A stretch of 64,000 nucleotides of DNA, taken from CAYOSU01 sp964541255. Lineage in GTDB: Bacteria > Bacillota > Clostridia > Christensenellales > CAMQZB01. The notes under the pieces were generated by a model. It did no database searches, was not told the origin of the DNA, and saw nothing but the letters and a program-made list of their open reading frames with translations. Below, piece after piece: positions 34,970-42,596 of this stretch. Both the position numbers and the translations under genes were made by a program. The stretch lies in assembly GCA_964541255.1 (NCBI GenBank), contig CAZIPL010000002.1, forward strand, positions 1 through 64,000. Reading direction: 5' to 3'. Position 1 is the first letter of the stretch. Each line of letters begins with the position of its first letter.

Positions 34970-34991
34970 GGCTTTAGGAGGAACGTAGATT

Positions 34992-35438
34992 ATGAGAATT
35001 CATGAATTGACACCTGCTCCCAACTCCACAAAGAGCTCTAAGAGACTCGGTCGCGGAATCGGTTCGGGAAAGGGTAAAACATCAGGTAAAGGACATAAAG
35101 GACAGTGGGCAAGATCCGGTGGCGGAGTTCGTCCAGGTTTTGAAGGCGGTCAGATGCCCTTGTACAGACGTATTCCTAAGCGCGGCTTCAACAACCGTTT
35201 CAGAAAGGAATATGTTGTAGCAAACATTTCCAGCCTCGAAGCTTTTGAGGCTAACACGGAGATTACTCTCGAGCTCTTGCTCGAAAAAGGCATTGTAAGC
35301 GATGTCAAAGGCAACGCGGGCCTCAAGGTTCTCGGAGACGGCGTTCTTACGAAACCCATGACGGTTAAAGCTGCTAAGTTCTCTGAGACTGCAAAGTCGA
35401 AGATCGAAGCAGTCGGCGGCGTTTGCGAAATAATCTGA
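34992..35438 (+). CDS. rplO: 50S ribosomal protein L15
   Basis: 148 residues. The basic Gly-rich N-terminus SSKRLGRGIGSGKGKTSGKGHKGQWARSGGGVRPGFEGGQMPLYRR penetrates the 50S core, followed by a globular domain. A perfect hairpin separates it from secY. Confidence 0.96.
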   Translation: MRIHELTPAPNSTKSSKRLGRGIGSGKGKTSGKGHKGQWARSGGGVRPGFEGGQMPLYRRIPKRGFNNRFRKEYVVANISSLEAFEANTEITLELLLEKGIVSDVKGNAGLKVLGDGVLTKPMTVKAAKFSETAKSKIEAVGGVCEII

Positions 35439-35445
35439 CTTAAAG

Positions 35446-35464
35446 CGTCCGAGAGTCTCGGACG
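35446..35464 (+). promoter_or_regulatory. Hairpin between rplO and secY
   Basis: CGTCCGAG and CTCGGACG form a perfect 8-bp GC-rich stem with a three-base loop, ending five bases before the secY Shine-Dalgarno CGGAGG. No T tract. It may block exonucleases or modulate secY translation. Confidence 0.55.
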
Positions 35465-35478
35465 TATCGGAGGTAACA

Positions 35479-36783
35479 ATGTTTGAGACATTAAAAAATG
35501 CCTTTAAGGTTAAAGAGATCAGAAGAAAGATCTTTATAACCATCGGCTTCATTTTGCTCTACAGAGTGGGCTGCTTCGTTCCGGTTCCCGGAATTGCCGC
35601 AGATACATTCCAGAGCACGATAGAGGGTAATGACTTCCTCGGTATTATGAGCGCTGTTTCGGGCGGATCGTTGAGCCAAGGTACTTTGTTCGCAATGGGT
35701 ATCGGACCTTACATCAACGCTTCCATTATCATTCAGCTTCTCTGTATCGGTATTCCTGCTCTTGAAAGACTTTCTAAGAGCGGTGAAGAAGGAAGAAAGA
35801 AAATTTCCCAGATTACCAGATACGTAACGCTTGGACTTGCCATTATTCAGTCTGTCGCGATCCTCATTTCCGTAGGATCGAGCGGCATCGATTCGACGTT
35901 ATTCGGCGAGAACCTCAAATGGTTGACGTATACTTGTATAGTAATTATTTTCTGCGCAGGATCCGCTCTTACGATGTGGATCGGCGAAAGAATCACCGAA
36001 TTCGGTATCGGTAACGGAATCACGCTTTTGATCTTCGTAGGTATCCTTGCAACGGCAGGACAGTCTATTTTGACTCAGTTCAGCCAGATTTTTGCAGGCG
36101 ACCTCGGAGCTTTGATTGCGCTTATCGTATTCCTTATCGCGGTTCTCGTTATCTTCGGTTGCATCGTAACCGTCGATATGGCGCAGAGAAAGATCCCCGT
36201 TCAGTATGCAAAACAGGTTAAAGGCAGAAAGATGTACGGCGGACAGTCCACGTTTATTCCTATCAAGGTAAACGGTTCGGGAGTTCTTCCCCTTATTTTT
36301 GCTTACGCAATCTTGTCTTTCCCGCAGCTCATTATGGGACTTTTCTGGCCCAATAAGGAGTTCCCTGTATATACGAATTGGTTCTCCGCAAACGGATATC
36401 TTTATCCGCTATTCCTCGCGGTACTCATCGTATTCTTCGCATACTTCTATGCGTCCGTTCAGTTTAATCCTGATGACGTCGCTAAGAACATTCAGCAGTA
36501 CGGCGGATTTATCCCCGGTATCAGACCCGGTCGTCCGACAGCAGATTATCTTAGAAAGATCAGCAACAGAATTACGCTTTTCGGCGCTATCTATCTCGCT
36601 CTCGTAGCTTTGATTCCTACCTACATTTTCCGTTTGATAGCTATTGTCAACAACAGCAGCTACGGACTTATGGGTGCGTTCAGTGCAACAGGACTTATGA
36701 TCGTCGTTTCTGCGGCGCTCGAGTTCAACACGACGCTCGAATCTCAGCTTATGATGAGACATTATAAGGGCTTCCTTAAATAA
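35479..36783 (+). CDS. secY: Protein translocase subunit SecY
   Basis: 434 residues with ten membrane segments. It forms the central channel of the Sec translocon with SecE and SecG. Visible family blocks are VGCFVPVPGIA after the first segment, the plug region SGGSLSQGTLFAMGIGPYINASIIIQLL, and the cytoplasmic loop VDMAQRKIPVQYAKQVKGRKMYGGQSTFIPIKVNGSGVLPLIFA. It shares the ribosomal operon, which couples translocon supply to ribosome synthesis. Confidence 0.97.
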   Translation: MFETLKNAFKVKEIRRKIFITIGFILLYRVGCFVPVPGIAADTFQSTIEGNDFLGIMSAVSGGSLSQGTLFAMGIGPYINASIIIQLLCIGIPALERLSKSGEEGRKKISQITRYVTLGLAIIQSVAILISVGSSGIDSTLFGENLKWLTYTCIVIIFCAGSALTMWIGERITEFGIGNGITLLIFVGILATAGQSILTQFSQIFAGDLGALIALIVFLIAVLVIFGCIVTVDMAQRKIPVQYAKQVKGRKMYGGQSTFIPIKVNGSGVLPLIFAYAILSFPQLIMGLFWPNKEFPVYTNWFSANGYLYPLFLAVLIVFFAYFYASVQFNPDDVAKNIQQYGGFIPGIRPGRPTADYLRKISNRITLFGAIYLALVALIPTYIFRLIAIVNNSSYGLMGAFSATGLMIVVSAALEFNTTLESQLMMRHYKGFLK

Positions 36784-36806
36784 AAAATCATTTGGCAGTT
36801 TCGGGT

Positions 36807-36830
36807 ATCCGCAAAAATCGCTTTGCGGAT
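36807..36830 (+). promoter_or_regulatory. Hairpin between secY and adk
   Basis: ATCCGCAAA (36807-36815) pairs perfectly with TTTGCGGAT (36822-36830) around six bases. There is no T tract. It is the third perfect hairpin at a functional boundary in this operon. Confidence 0.55.
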
Positions 36831-36861
36831 GCTCGGGCTGTTAACTTGTCTTAAAAAGAAT

Positions 36862-37485
36862 ATGAAAATTATATTGATCGGCGCACCTGGCGCAGGAAAA
36901 GGTACACAGGCTTTCAAAATCACCGATAAATTCGCCATACCTCACATCTCGACGGGAGATATTTTCAGAAGCAACATCAAGGGCGGTACGCCGCTCGGAA
37001 TAGAGGCTAAGTCTTATATCGATAAGGGCATGCTCGTTCCCGATGAGCTCACCATCAAAATCGTCGAAGACAGACTTTCGAAGGAGGACTGCAAAGAGAG
37101 CTTTATGCTCGACGGCTTCCCGAGAACTTTGGAACAGGCAGAGGCACTCGACAAAATGTGCGATATAGATCTTGTTATCGATATCAGCGTTCCCCTCGAG
37201 CTTTTGCTTCACAGAATAGTCGGCAGAAGGGTCTGCAAAACTTGCGGCGAAAGCTATCATATCGACTTCATGAAAGAAGGGCAAAACACTTGCGATCGTT
37301 GCGGCGGACCTTTGATCCAAAGAGCCGACGATAACGAAGAATCGGTCAAAACAAGACTTGACGTATACGTAAAACAAACGCAGCCTTTGATCGATTATTA
37401 TAAAAACAAAGGCGTTTTGAGATCGGTAGACGGCTCGAAACCGATGGAAGAAGTATTCGCTCAAATCGAAGAATTGTTGAAATGA
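36862..37485 (+). CDS. adk: Adenylate kinase
   Basis: 207 residues from the ATG at 36862, which gives the normal N-terminus MKIILIGAPGAGKGTQ with the P-loop; an upstream in-frame start would add 13 unrelated residues. It interconverts ATP, ADP and AMP. The NMP domain and the LID are present, the latter with a zinc site CKTCG...CDRCG typical of Gram-positive enzymes, and DGFPRTLEQAEAL in the core. The end overlaps map by four bases. Confidence 0.96.
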   Translation: MKIILIGAPGAGKGTQAFKITDKFAIPHISTGDIFRSNIKGGTPLGIEAKSYIDKGMLVPDELTIKIVEDRLSKEDCKESFMLDGFPRTLEQAEALDKMCDIDLVIDISVPLELLLHRIVGRRVCKTCGESYHIDFMKEGQNTCDRCGGPLIQRADDNEESVKTRLDVYVKQTQPLIDYYKNKGVLRSVDGSKPMEEVFAQIEELLK

Positions 37486-38228
37486 TTATACTTAAAGCTT
37501 CAAGCGAGATTGAAAAAATGAAAAAAGCCGGTAAGATTACCGGCGACACCCTCAAGCTTTTGCAAGAGAAGGTAAAGCCCGGTATGAGTACCTTGGAGCT
37601 TAACAATATTGCTGAAAGGTATATAAGAAGTCAAGGCGCGGTTCCGTCCTTTTTGGGACTATATGACTATCCAGCTTCCGCTTGCATTTCAATCGACGAA
37701 GAAGTCGTGCACGGCATTCCGTCTAAGCACAGAATAATCGAAGAGGGGCAAATCGTCAGCTTCGACGTAGGTGCTTACATCGACGGGTTCCATGGAGATG
37801 CGGCGAGAACGGTTATGATAGGTCAAGTCTCGGAAGAAAAGAGACAACTTGTCAAGGTAACGGAGGAGTGCTTTTTCAAAGGAATCGAACAGTTCAAGCT
37901 CGGCAACAGACTCGGCGATATCGGTCACGCGATTCAGCAACATGCCGAAAGCTTTGGCTACGGCGTAGTAGAAGAGCTTGTAGGACACGGTATCGGCAGA
38001 GAAATGCACGAAGACCCCAACGTGCCGAATTACGGCAAAGCGGGAAGAGGCGTGAGGTTATCGAACGGTTTGGCTCTTGCGATTGAACCGATGATTTCCG
38101 CAGGGACATACGAAGTCGTTCAGTTATCAGACGGATGGACGTATGTAACCAAGGACAGAAGTCCTGCGGCGCATTACGAAAACACGACGGTTCTTATCGA
38201 CGGAGAGGTTCATATTCTCACTTTATGA
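37482..38228 (+). CDS. map: Methionine aminopeptidase, type I
   Basis: 248 residues. It removes the initiator methionine from new proteins. The pita-bread fold has the metal ligands in SFDVGAYIDGFHGDAARTV (two Asp), the His in GHGIGREMHEDP, and the two Glu in AIEPMISAG and HYENTTVLI. It overlaps adk (ATGA) and the next gene. Confidence 0.96.
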   Translation: MIILKASSEIEKMKKAGKITGDTLKLLQEKVKPGMSTLELNNIAERYIRSQGAVPSFLGLYDYPASACISIDEEVVHGIPSKHRIIEEGQIVSFDVGAYIDGFHGDAARTVMIGQVSEEKRQLVKVTEECFFKGIEQFKLGNRLGDIGHAIQQHAESFGYGVVEELVGHGIGREMHEDPNVPNYGKAGRGVRLSNGLALAIEPMISAGTYEVVQLSDGWTYVTKDRSPAAHYENTTVLIDGEVHILTL

Positions 38229-38242
38229 TCACGGAGGGACAA

Positions 38243-38533
38243 TTGAAACAAAGCGAAGCTTTGGCAGGGCAAGTAGTCCTGTCGAAACAGGGCAGGGACA
38301 GCGGTAAATACGCGGTCGTCGTCAAGATAAAAAACGACTCGTTTGTTTATATCGCAGACGGCGTTGCGAGAAAAATCGCGAATCCCAAGCTCAAAAATAT
38401 AAAACACTTAAAACTCACACCTTATGTTTTGCAGAAGGTCGCTGATAAGCTCAATGCAAACGAACAGGTGCTCGACGCTGAAATAGCGAAGGGACTTAAA
38501 GTATTCGATAAAAAAGAAGGAGAAATCGGATAG
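38243..38533 (+). CDS. KOW-domain RNA-binding protein (L14e-like)
   Basis: About 96 residues. The N-terminal KOW-like strand LAGQVVLSKQGRDSGKYAVVVKIKNDSFVYIADGVARKI is typical of the small L14e/L27e-like proteins that Bacillota encode between map and infA; they are thought to bind RNA or ribosomes, but the role is poorly known. I prefer a TTG start at 38243 because GGAGGG lies four bases before it; an ATG at 38225 overlapping map would add six residues. The stop codon shares its last base with the GTG of infA. Confidence 0.8.
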   Translation: MKQSEALAGQVVLSKQGRDSGKYAVVVKIKNDSFVYIADGVARKIANPKLKNIKHLKLTPYVLQKVADKLNANEQVLDAEIAKGLKVFDKKEGEIG

Positions 38534-38754
38534 TGGCAAAAGACGATGTTATAGAAGCGCAAGGCGTTGTTCTCGAAGCGCTTCCGAATGCGAACTTCAA
38601 GGTGAAGCTTTCAAACGGAATTGTAATCACGGCATATATATCGGGCAAGCTCCGTATGAACTACATCAAAATCATTCCCGGAGACACGGTTTCCGTTGAA
38701 ATGAGCCCTTACGATCTGACAAAAGGCAGAATCGTATGGCGTTCTAAAAACTAA
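38533..38754 (+). CDS. infA: Translation initiation factor IF-1
   Basis: 73 residues with a GTG start that overlaps the upstream TAG (TAGTG). IF-1 is an OB-fold protein that blocks the A site during initiation. The standard sequence AKDDVIEAQGVVLEALPNANFKVKL is followed by ISGKLRMNYIKIIPGDTVSVEMSPYDLTKGRIVWR. A GAAGGAGAA site precedes it. Confidence 0.96.
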   Translation: MAKDDVIEAQGVVLEALPNANFKVKLSNGIVITAYISGKLRMNYIKIIPGDTVSVEMSPYDLTKGRIVWRSKN

Positions 38755-38773
38755 TAGTAATAACCGTTAAAAA

Positions 38774-38805
38774 CATTTGCAAAATCAATGCAAATGTGAT
38801 ATAAT
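38774..38805 (+). promoter_or_regulatory. Promoter of rpmJ and the alpha operon with an internal operator-like dyad
   Basis: TTGCAA (38777-38782), 17-bp spacer, TATAAT (38800-38805). A perfect inverted repeat CATTTGCA (38774-38781) and TGCAAATG (38789-38796) covers the -35 box and most of the spacer, so a bound dimer would block polymerase. Confidence 0.6.
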
Positions 38806-38834
38806 TTCATTTAGTCTGCAATGGAGGAATAGTT

Positions 38835-38951
38835 ATGAAAGTCAGACCGTCTGTTAAGCCTATGTGCGAGAAGTGCAAGGTAATCAAAAGAAACGGCAAG
38901 GTTATGGTTATTTGTTCCAAGAACAAGAGCCACAAACAGCGTCAGGGCTAA
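38835..38951 (+). CDS. rpmJ: 50S ribosomal protein L36
   Basis: 38 residues, short but unmistakable: MKVRPSVKPMCEKCKVIKR at the start and a KHKQRQG-like end (SHKQRQG). Zinc ligands are C11, C14, C27 and H33, so it is the zinc-binding form. It has one residue more than the usual 37. An ATGGAGGAA site precedes the ATG. The last 50S protein added in many assembly models. Confidence 0.95.
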   Translation: MKVRPSVKPMCEKCKVIKRNGKVMVICSKNKSHKQRQG

Positions 38952-38960
38952 TTTTAGATA

Positions 38961-39035
38961 ATTAGTCCGTTTTCCCTTTTCAAAAAGGGGGTATCAACAA
39001 GCCGAAAGGCAAAAAACTAATAAGGCCAAAACGGA
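38961..39035 (+). promoter_or_regulatory. Structured leader before rpsM, possible pseudoknot
   Basis: Several pairings are visible in the 210-base gap. TCCGTTTT (38966-38973) can pair with AAAACGGA (39028-39035). ATTAGT (38961-38966) can pair with ACTAAT (39016-39021) and crosses the first helix. Two local hairpins lie inside: CCCTTTT with AAAAGGG, and GCC-GAAA-GGC (39001-39010) with a GNRA tetraloop. In E. coli the alpha operon leader is a pseudoknot bound by S4, whose gene is also in this operon. Function here is inferred. Confidence 0.45.
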
Positions 39036-39161
39036 AGATAGATTTAACTCACTTTGCAAGGTAGAAATGCAGTGTGCTTTTTCCACCGCGCGCGCGAGCG
39101 TTTACTTGCATCACGAGCGATTGTCTTGTCTTACCGAAAAATAAGCGGAGGTAAACATAAT

Positions 39162-39530
39162 ATGGCACGTATTTCCGGCGTAGATTTGCCGAGAGAAAAA
39201 CGCGTTGAGATCGGTTTAACCTATATCTACGGTATAGGTCTTCCTACGTCTCAGAAGATCCTCGCTGACACAGGCGTCAATCCCGACACGAGAGTTAAGG
39301 ATTTGACGGAGGATGATATCACGAAACTCAGAGAGTATATCGAACATCATCTTGTTGTCGAAGGCGAGAGAAAAGCACAGGTATCACTTGATATCAAGCG
39401 TCTGATCGAGATCGGATGCTATCGTGGTGTTCGTCACAGAAAGGGCTTGCCCGTAAGAGGACAGAGCTCCAAGACGAATGCTCGTACAAGAAAGGGCCCC
39501 AGACACACGGTCGCTAAGAAGAAAGGTTAA
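39162..39530 (+). CDS. rpsM: 30S ribosomal protein S13
   Basis: 122 residues from the ATG at 39162, which restores the standard start MARISGVDLPREKRVEIGLTYIYGIG; the frame extends upstream but without family sequence. It lies in the 30S head and forms bridges to the 50S. The C-terminal GLPVRGQSSKTNARTRKGPR tail contacts P-site tRNA. GGAGG precedes the ATG. Confidence 0.96.
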   Translation: MARISGVDLPREKRVEIGLTYIYGIGLPTSQKILADTGVNPDTRVKDLTEDDITKLREYIEHHLVVEGERKAQVSLDIKRLIEIGCYRGVRHRKGLPVRGQSSKTNARTRKGPRHTVAKKKG

Positions 39531-39544
39531 GGAGGGGCAATAAA

Positions 39545-39937
39545 ATGGCAGATAAAAAGAAAGTCATCAGAAGAAGACGTGAACTTAAGAACATTGACAA
39601 AGGTCAAGTTCATATTCAGACTTCTTTCAACAATACTATCGTTACCATCACAGATATGCAAGGTAACACGATTTCTTGGTGCAGCGCAGGCTCCTTGGGC
39701 TTCCGCGGCTCGAGAAAGAGCACTCCGTACGCAGCTCAGCAGGCTTCCGAAAAGGCAGCTATGGCAGCTAAAGAGCACGGACTTCGCAGCGTAGAAGTAT
39801 TTGTAAAAGGTCCCGGACAGGGTCGTGAATCGGCAATCAGAGCTTTGCAGGTATGCGAAATCGAAGTTACCATGATTCAGGACGTTTCGCCCATTCCTCA
39901 CAACGGATGCCGTCCGCCGAAGAGAAGAAGAGTATAA
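39545..39937 (+). CDS. rpsK: 30S ribosomal protein S11
   Basis: 130 residues. A platform protein near the mRNA exit. The conserved VHIQTSFNNTIVTITDMQGN and GSRKSTPYAAQQA blocks and the C-terminal DVSPIPHNGCRPPKRRRV are all present. Strong AAGGAGG site. Confidence 0.97.
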   Translation: MADKKKVIRRRRELKNIDKGQVHIQTSFNNTIVTITDMQGNTISWCSAGSLGFRGSRKSTPYAAQQASEKAAMAAKEHGLRSVEVFVKGPGQGRESAIRALQVCEIEVTMIQDVSPIPHNGCRPPKRRRV

Positions 39938-39952
39938 CGGAGGTAAGAAAAT

Positions 39953-40579
39953 ATGGCAAGATATACAGAAGCGGACTGCCGTCAGTGCAGACGTGAAGGT
40001 TGCAAGCTCTTCCTTAAGGGAGACAGATGCTATACGAAGAAATGCGCTCTCGAGAGATATCCTTCCGTTCCCGGAAAAGATCCTCACGCTCCGAGAAAAA
40101 AACAGAGCGGCTACGCATTGCAGCTTCGTGAAAAACAGAAAACAAAGAGAATTTACGGCGTTCAGGAAGGTCAGTTCAGAAGTTATTATGAGAAAGCAGA
40201 CCGTATGAAAGGCGTTACCGGTGAGAACATGTTGTCTCTCCTCGAAAGACGTCTCGACAACGTTTGCTACCGTATGGCTATCGGAACGTCCCGTTCGCAG
40301 GCAAGACAGCTCGTTACACACGGTCATATCACCGTTAACGGCAAGACGGTCAGCATTCCGTCTTATCTCGTTTCTACCGGCGACGTAATTTCCATCAAAG
40401 AAAGCAAACGCAACAACGGTGTCTTTAAAGATATGAAGACAGCTAAGAAGCCTACCTGCCCCAAGTGGTTGGATTTCGATCCCGAGAAGCTCGAAGGAAA
40501 GATTTTGGCTATGCCGCAGCGTGACGACATTGACGCAACGATTGCTGAACACATGATCGTCGAGTTGTATTCTAAATAA
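39953..40579 (+). CDS. rpsD: 30S ribosomal protein S4
   Basis: 208 residues. A primary 16S rRNA binder. The N-terminus has the four-cysteine zinc form (CRQCRREGCKLFLKGDRCYTKKC), then an S4 RNA-binding domain (RLDNVCYRMAIGTSRSQARQLVTHGHITVNG). S4 represses ribosomal operons in both E. coli and B. subtilis, which makes the structured leader at 38961 a candidate target. Confidence 0.97.
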   Translation: MARYTEADCRQCRREGCKLFLKGDRCYTKKCALERYPSVPGKDPHAPRKKQSGYALQLREKQKTKRIYGVQEGQFRSYYEKADRMKGVTGENMLSLLERRLDNVCYRMAIGTSRSQARQLVTHGHITVNGKTVSIPSYLVSTGDVISIKESKRNNGVFKDMKTAKKPTCPKWLDFDPEKLEGKILAMPQRDDIDATIAEHMIVELYSK

Positions 40580-40641
40580 TAAGTAAGCCCCACCCTTAAA
40601 AAAGGGTTACAAAAACAAAATCAGGAGGATAACTTAGAATT

Positions 40642-41595
40642 ATGATGGAAATGAAAATGCCAAACATCACGGTTGATGAGTCACAAGATAAATCCTCGGC
40701 GAAGATCGTTGTCGAACCTTTGGAAAGAGGCTTCGGCACGACCTTAGGCAATGCTTTAAGAAGAATTTTGTTGTCGTCGCTTCCCGGCTCCGCACCCGTC
40801 GGAATCATGATTGAAAACGTTAAACATGAGTTCTCGACAATCCCCGGAGTAACCGAAGACGTTGCAGATATTATTCTCAACCTCAAAGGTTTAGCGGTTA
40901 AAACGACGTCGACCAATCCTACGTTCGGAAAATCGGTATTCATTCACAAGAAAGGTCCTTGCGTAGTAAGGGCTGAGGATATCGAGACTGATGCAGAAGT
41001 TGAAATACTTAACAAAGACGCATTGATCTGCACGATCGACGAAGGCGGCGCTCTCAATATGGAGATCGTCATCGGTCGCGGCAGAGGTTATTGCAATGCA
41101 AACTTCAATAAGAGCGATAAGAATCCCATTGATTTTATCGCGATCGATTCTATCTTCACTCCCGTTAAGCACGTCAACTATAAGGTTGAAAACACGAGAG
41201 TCGAGAACAGCATCGATTATGATAAACTTACTCTTGAAGTAAAGACAAACGGTACGTTCGCAGCTAAGGACATCGTAAGCCTTGCGGCAAAGATTATGGA
41301 AGAGCATTTGAAACTTTTCGTAAATCTTTCGGAAGAGCTTAAAGATTCGACAATCCTTATTGCACCCGAAGCAGATCAGCAGATCGAAAGATTGAAAATG
41401 AGCATCGAAGAGATGGATCTTTCCGTTCGTTCTTTCAACTGCTTGAAACGTGCGGGTATTCATACCGTAGAAGATTTAACAAAGAAAACCGAAGACGACA
41501 TGCTCAAAGTCAGAAACCTTGGAAGAAAGTCTCTTGACGAGGTAATTCATAAGCTTGAAAGTTACGGTTTAAATTTAAAGAATAACGAAGAATAG
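40642..41595 (+). CDS. rpoA: DNA-directed RNA polymerase subunit alpha
   Basis: 317 residues, the usual length. The N-terminal domain starts polymerase assembly (PLERGFGTTLGNALRRILLSSLPGSAPVG). The C-terminal domain binds UP elements and activators (LDLSVRSFNCLKRAGIHTVEDLTKKTEDDMLKVRNLGRKSLDEV). Several ATG codons cluster at the start; the first lies 13 bases after AGGAGG and the third (40651) is also possible. It sits between rpsD and rplQ as usual. Confidence 0.97.
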   Translation: MMEMKMPNITVDESQDKSSAKIVVEPLERGFGTTLGNALRRILLSSLPGSAPVGIMIENVKHEFSTIPGVTEDVADIILNLKGLAVKTTSTNPTFGKSVFIHKKGPCVVRAEDIETDAEVEILNKDALICTIDEGGALNMEIVIGRGRGYCNANFNKSDKNPIDFIAIDSIFTPVKHVNYKVENTRVENSIDYDKLTLEVKTNGTFAAKDIVSLAAKIMEEHLKLFVNLSEELKDSTILIAPEADQQIERLKMSIEEMDLSVRSFNCLKRAGIHTVEDLTKKTEDDMLKVRNLGRKSLDEVIHKLESYGLNLKNNEE

Positions 41596-41607
41596 GAGGA
41601 TACAACC

Positions 41608-42111
41608 GTGAGAAAGTTGGGAAAAACAACGACACAGCGCATGAGCATGATCAAAAACCAAGCGTCTGAACTCCTTTGGTACGGCAGAATCGAAACCACC
41701 TATTTCCGTGCAAAAGAAGTCGCAAAATATGCTGAAAAGCTTATTACCCTTGCGATGAATACCTATGAGGACAAGCTCGAGGTAACCAAGAAGGGCAAAG
41801 ACAAAGACGGAAAGGAAATCGAAATCAAAACGATTAACGACGGTGCAAAGAGACTTGCTGCAAGAAGAACGCTTATGGCAAAACTCGTTGACCTTAAAGA
41901 GCCTAAAAAAGAAGGCGAATCTAAGTCTGAATATGCTGCAAGAACGAAGGATATTAACCATCCTTTGATCGAGAAGATGTTCGGCGAAATCGCTCCCAAG
42001 TACGCTAAGAGAAAAGAAGAGCTCGGTCAGGGTGGCGGATATACGAGAGTATATAAGCTTTCCGACAGAAAGGGCGACGGCGCTACTAAGGCTATCGTAG
42101 AATTGATTTAA
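41608..42111 (+). CDS. rplQ: 50S ribosomal protein L17, enlarged
   Basis: 167 residues with a GTG start after AGGAGG. The family minimum is about 115. The core RKLGKTTTQRMSMIKNQASELLWYGRIETTYFRAKEVAKYAEKLITLA and the terminal YTRVYKLSDRKGDGATKAIVELI are normal. Between them lies an additional charged stretch (about residues 55-125, rich in Lys and Glu), seen in some Clostridia. L17 surrounds the tunnel exit. Last gene of the block. Confidence 0.95.
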   Translation: MRKLGKTTTQRMSMIKNQASELLWYGRIETTYFRAKEVAKYAEKLITLAMNTYEDKLEVTKKGKDKDGKEIEIKTINDGAKRLAARRTLMAKLVDLKEPKKEGESKSEYAARTKDINHPLIEKMFGEIAPKYAKRKEELGQGGGYTRVYKLSDRKGDGATKAIVELI

Positions 42112-42168
42112 TTTCAAATCAAAAGCTTGCAAAAGAAACTCTTTTGACTAAGCAATTCAAAGTAAATG

Positions 42169-42199
42169 GAAAAGGACACTTGCTTAAGTGTCCTTTTTT
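42169..42199 (+). terminator. Terminator after rplQ
   Basis: AAAGGACACTT (42171-42181) pairs perfectly with AAGTGTCCTTT around GCTT and runs into T6. It ends the ribosomal block. Confidence 0.93.
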
Positions 42200-42211
42200 G
42201 ATTGGAAAGTA

Positions 42212-42382
42212 TTACTTTTTGATAGGGATTTGAATTTCGGTAAGGTAATTATCTTCGTTTTCGTCGTCACAGCAACCGTGGATATAAATTTCTCTAATTG
42301 CTCCGTCGATTTGATACCCTTTTTCTTTATCCATTGAAAGTCGTGCGCAATTGAGTTTTAGCGGCAATCGATTTGCAAAATC
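42212..42382 (-). pseudogene. C-terminal remnant of a GyrI-like effector-binding protein
   Basis: On the minus strand 56 codons read without a stop and without a ribosome site, ending EDNYLTEIQIPIKK. The pattern IYIHG...NYLTEIQIP matches the C-terminal strand region of GyrI/AraC effector-binding domains found in many MerR- or AraC-type regulators. Upstream the frame meets a TAA at once and no N-terminal part can be found. It is most simply a decayed gene fragment stranded after the rplQ terminator. Family assignment is from memory of the pattern and is tentative. Confidence 0.5.
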
Positions 42383-42596
42383 TTAAACTCACTCATAATA
42401 CGTTTTGGTATTATTTCGTTCGTTTGCCTTGATTTTTGTAAAAGTTGTCGTAGCGTGTATTGTTAATGTGCGATTGAATCATTTATCAATCTGCAAGTTC
42501 TTTTTTACAGGATAATCAGAAAGATAAATCGGTTTATAATGTATATTATAAACCGATTTGCAATTGAAAATGCAATTTAGATTATAACAGACTAAA
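42383..42596. other. Intergenic region with a 15-bp perfect palindrome
   Basis: AAATCGGTTTATAAT (42526-42540) and its exact reverse complement (42545-42559) are separated by GTAT. It lies just beyond the fhs stop codon on the minus strand, but no T tract follows on either side, so a normal terminator is doubtful. The rest shows no coding signal. Confidence 0.6.

Noticed and set aside
39054..39161. A 36-codon N-terminal extension of S13
   Set aside because: The residues do not match the S13 family, and GGAGG directs the start to 39162.
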